This document shows, piece by piece, positions 62,259-64,000 of a stretch of 64,000 nt of DNA. The DNA lies in contig OZ025728.1 of the NCBI GenBank assembly GCA_964019335.1, positions 310,001 through 374,000 on the forward strand, given 5' to 3'. Source of the stretch: Diplonema japonicum. Lineage: Eukaryota > Euglenozoa > Diplonemea > Diplonemida > Diplonemidae. Both the position numbers and the translations under genes were made by a program. The first letter of the stretch is position 1. The number at the start of each line of letters is the position of its first letter. Below the pieces are notes generated by a model. The model saw only the letters and a program-made list of their open reading frames with translations, had not been told where the DNA came from and searched no databases.

Positions 62259-62661
62259 CTTTCTCTTTTTCTTCTTTTTCTCTCTTCATTCATACATGAA
62301 TGTTTCTCAGCAGCTCTTGCTTGTTGGCGGCTGCTGCCTGCAGGCTCCTCATCTTCTGCAGGCTCCTCACAAGTGCTTGGTCGTCCACCTCACTGCTGTT
62401 CACCAGTTTGTTGAATTCTTTAAGCTCCTGCAGATAAGGATTGTTTTTTTTTTCTTTTTCTTTTTCTTTTCCCCCCTTCTTTTTCGAATTCCACACATTT
62501 TGCGCTGCCTTCGTTTCGGGCCTGGACATCTTCTCCCACAGGTACGATCCCACATAGCAAGCTCCCAGCGCAGTCATTCCTAGTTTGGTTTTTTTTTTTT
62601 TTTTTTTTTTCTTTTTTCCCTTCATACCGCCGGTCACAACATTGCTTCTAACTGATGTCAT
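60879..62661 (-). CDS. Armadillo-like helical protein with Met/Gly-rich tail, five exons
   Basis: Exons 62661-62628, 62579-62497, 62427-62296, 62210-61689 and 61622-60879 join in frame to 504 aa. It starts MTSVRSNVVTGG, with a short hydrophobic stretch (MTALGACYVGSYLW) that may be a membrane or targeting segment. The middle is all-helical with repeat-like units (ELIISLCRSDTEHMLVKTGG, GLDALSHMLQAADSHELMLE) as in armadillo/HEAT folds. The C-terminus is a Gln-rich helix, a glycine run and a tail of Met/Gly/Pro ending MMMMMGMQGQ. I do not recognise the family. Each intron is filled by A-rich sequence; unspliced, the gene would break into two or three ORFs with lysine runs. Stop is TAG. Confidence 0.78.
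61623..61688 (-). other. 66-bp poly-A intron
   Basis: GTATGCGACGGG, then about 48 A, then CCACAG. Phase 0 between GCTGCG and GAATAC. Read through, it would be a lysine run without a stop. Confidence 0.8.
62211..62295 (-). other. 85-bp A-rich intron
   Basis: Donor GTATGAATG, G/A-rich then about 37 A, then CAACCACACCACAG. The donor lies exactly where the upstream frame meets a TGA, so splicing is required to continue the protein. Confidence 0.78.
62428..62496 (-). other. 69-bp A/G-rich intron
   Basis: Donor GTGTGG (less typical), acceptor TTATCTGCAG. Phase 0. The interior is A-rich with a short G run. Least certain of the four introns here, because it is open in frame. Confidence 0.6.
62580..62627 (-). 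other. 48-bp poly-A intron
   Basis: Donor GTATGAAGGG, about 22 A, acceptor CCAAACTAG. Phase 1 (GGC G / GA ATG). Confidence 0.72.
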
Positions 62662-62782
62662 CTTTTTTTTTTCTTCTCCTGTTCGGGGTTTTTTTTTCTT
62701 CCCCTCCCCGCCTTTACTCGCAACATACAAATAAAAAATAAAAAGAAATAACAACCATAACGTAGTAACAAAAAAAAAAAGG

Positions 62783-62825
62783 TGTCTTTGAAGGGAACCT
62801 GCAGTATGTGACAGGATCGCCTTTA
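62783..62825 (-). repeat. Solo LINE-tail-like stem-loop, copy 2
   Basis: A 40-nt segment identical to 63953-63992 and related to the LINE tail at 43832-43866. On the minus strand it ends in a T run, like the LINE tail. Confidence 0.6.
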
Positions 62826-62896
62826 AAAAAAACGTGTAATGTAATAGAACAAACGGTTCGGTGTCCCCCCCCCCCCCCCCCCCCCCCTTCTTCCCT

Positions 62897-63211
62897 TCAG
62901 CGTGGTGCTGCTGGTGATGACGCAGCGGCAAGTGGTTGCTGTGGCAAAGGGGGCAGGGTCTGTGCCTGCAACCGTATCTGCTGCTCTCTTGCTGCCGCAC
63001 GCTGCTGGACTAGCATTGCATGGTCCTTGAGCATCTTCCCGTCCCATCTGAATTTACCATCAAACAATTTAAGCATCGGCTGATACTTTCCACTCCCCTT
63101 CATGTGGAGAACACCGCCACGCATTTCGTAAACCCCCGCATGCCCAACATGAACTTCCCCTAAACCTACCGAGGGGATGTGGTGCTTGCCTACGTGGACC
63201 CGGCTGCTCAT
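62897..63211 (-). CDS. Small protein of unknown function
   Basis: 104 aa from ATG at 63211 (MSSRVHVGKHHIPSVGLGE) to TGA. It has repeated Gly/His/Val-rich beta-like segments (VHVGHAGVYEMRGGVLHMKG), a KYQPMLKLFDGKFRWDGKM patch and a Gln/Ala-rich helical C-terminus (LVQQRAAAREQQIRLQAQ) ending in a Pro/Ala tail. No known family recognised. A run of C on the plus strand follows its stop. The frame extends further upstream without a good start, so the first ATG of the conserved-looking part is chosen. Confidence 0.55.
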   Translation of the reverse strand: MSSRVHVGKHHIPSVGLGEVHVGHAGVYEMRGGVLHMKGSGKYQPMLKLFDGKFRWDGKMLKDHAMLVQQRAAAREQQIRLQAQTLPPLPQQPLAAASSPAAPR

Positions 63212-63951
63212 TTGCCTGAGAATATGATTATTCAGAATCAAGGAAAGAAAGAGAATAAACAAAAAAAGCCCTTTTTTTTTATATTTAGACAACTGGAAAA
63301 GGGGGTAAGAAAGGAGGGGGAGGGGGGACGGGGGGGTATATTGTGAACAAATAAATAAACCTTGCCCAAACACAGGAATTTTTCCCCCCAAAAAAAAATC
63401 CGAATTTCAAATCTTCTTAAGGCCCCCCATGAAGAATTTTTTAGATAAAACGGAAATTTTTTTCTGCCCCCTTACTCATAGGGGGGGGGGGGGGCTTTTT
63501 CATTTCATCCACGGCTCGGTTCTTATTCTTCACAATAAAAATTAGCATTATTTTTACCCAATAGAAAAGCTGTCTAATTTCGGGGGGGGGGGGGGGGGGG
63601 GGCATTTTTCTGAGCCCTCGGCCTCAAAAATCCCCCTCGGAGCTCTCTCTCTCTCTCTCTCTCTCCCCCCCCCAGGAAACAAACGCTTTTTATTAGGTAT
63701 TTATATACCATTATTATTTTGTTGTTTTGTTCAATTTGAAGAAAAAAAATCTTAATGAAAAGAGTCTTTAAGTGATGGGGGGGGGGGGGGGGTTTCTTCT
63801 CCCCCCCCCCTCCCCATTCTTTCTAGTAAGGGGTGTTGTTATTGGCAGAGAAATGCTTACAAAAAAAAAAACGATAATAAAGTCTAGAAGAAAAAAGAAG
63901 GGGGGAAAGAAAAGTACATTCTATCGTATAATAAATCTAAACACAAAAAAA
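63212..63951. other. Non-coding right edge
   Basis: Dominated by homopolymers: G runs near 63481, 63582 and 63779, a (CT)n repeat near 63643-63664 and C runs. No gene seen. Confidence 0.6.
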
Positions 63952-63993
63952 GATGTCTTTGAAGGGAACCTGCAGTATGTGACAGGATCGCCT
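63952..63993 (-). repeat. Solo LINE-tail-like stem-loop, copy 3
   Basis: Matches the copy at 62783-62825 over 40 nt, with a T run on the minus-strand 3' side. It sits at the window edge, so a longer element may continue outside. Confidence 0.55.
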
Positions 63994-64000
63994 AGTAAAT

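Noticed and set aside
60804-62414. 536-aa plus-strand ORF containing two Phe runs
   Set aside because: It crosses two poly-T tracts that are introns of the minus-strand gene, and its sequence has no domain pattern.
1-64000. CRISPR array or bacterial operon
   Set aside because: Repeats lack regular spacers, and gene content, introns and transposons are eukaryotic.

Overview
The window looks like nuclear DNA of a flagellated eukaryotic microbe (a protist or zoosporic organism; I cannot place it to a phylum). Signs of a eukaryote are an axonemal dynein heavy chain, a CFAP74-like ciliary protein, XRCC1, topoisomerase III with GRF zinc fingers, an F-box protein, ankyrin proteins, piggyBac, LINE and DIRS-order transposons, and GT-AG introns. 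TGA and TAG both act as stops, so the code looks standard. Every host gene I can support lies on the minus strand; only the two piggyBac elements read on the plus strand. Long homopolymer runs (A/T and G/C, up to about 50 nt) separate almost all genes.

Layout from left to right. 0.3-2.7 kb: a GT23/FUT8-like glycosyltransferase and an aquaporin-like channel. 2.7-5.1 kb: two copies of a ~490-bp non-coding block carrying candidate structured RNAs. 5.1-7.25 kb: a decayed DIRS-order retroelement (RT plus RNase H) with complete split direct repeats. 8.76-12.5 kb: two decayed piggyBac transposons joined at one shared TTAA. 12.7-13.5 kb: a GGAAACG foldback element between C30 and G23 runs, and a 266-bp element with 19-bp inverted ends. 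13.5-20.9 kb: an ankyrin-repeat region with one long gene, one shorter gene and one stump, plus repeated flanks. 21.2-42.0 kb: XRCC1, a 13.9-kb intronless outer-arm dynein heavy chain, an F-box-like protein and a CFAP74-like protein. 42.3-54.0 kb: a tandem array of seven secreted cysteine-rich proteins of unknown function, with a deletion scar of an eighth and a 5'-truncated LINE in one spacer. 54.1-63.2 kb: topoisomerase III, a disordered protein with an SH3-like segment, an armadillo-like protein and a small unknown protein.

Several genes only make sense when short introns are removed. The donor is usually GTATN and the acceptor CAG or TAG. Most of these introns are 37-85 bp, many are almost pure poly(A) or poly(T), and one in topoisomerase III is 749 bp of low-complexity sequence. 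I reconstructed nine introns in four genes; all keep frame across the junction. The most unusual items are these homopolymer introns, the patchwork-homogenised array of secreted proteins, the split-direct-repeat element, the adjoining piggyBacs, a LINE-tail stem-loop that also occurs alone, and the hairpin-rich RNA-like repeats. Functional names rest on recognisable motifs; no searches were run.
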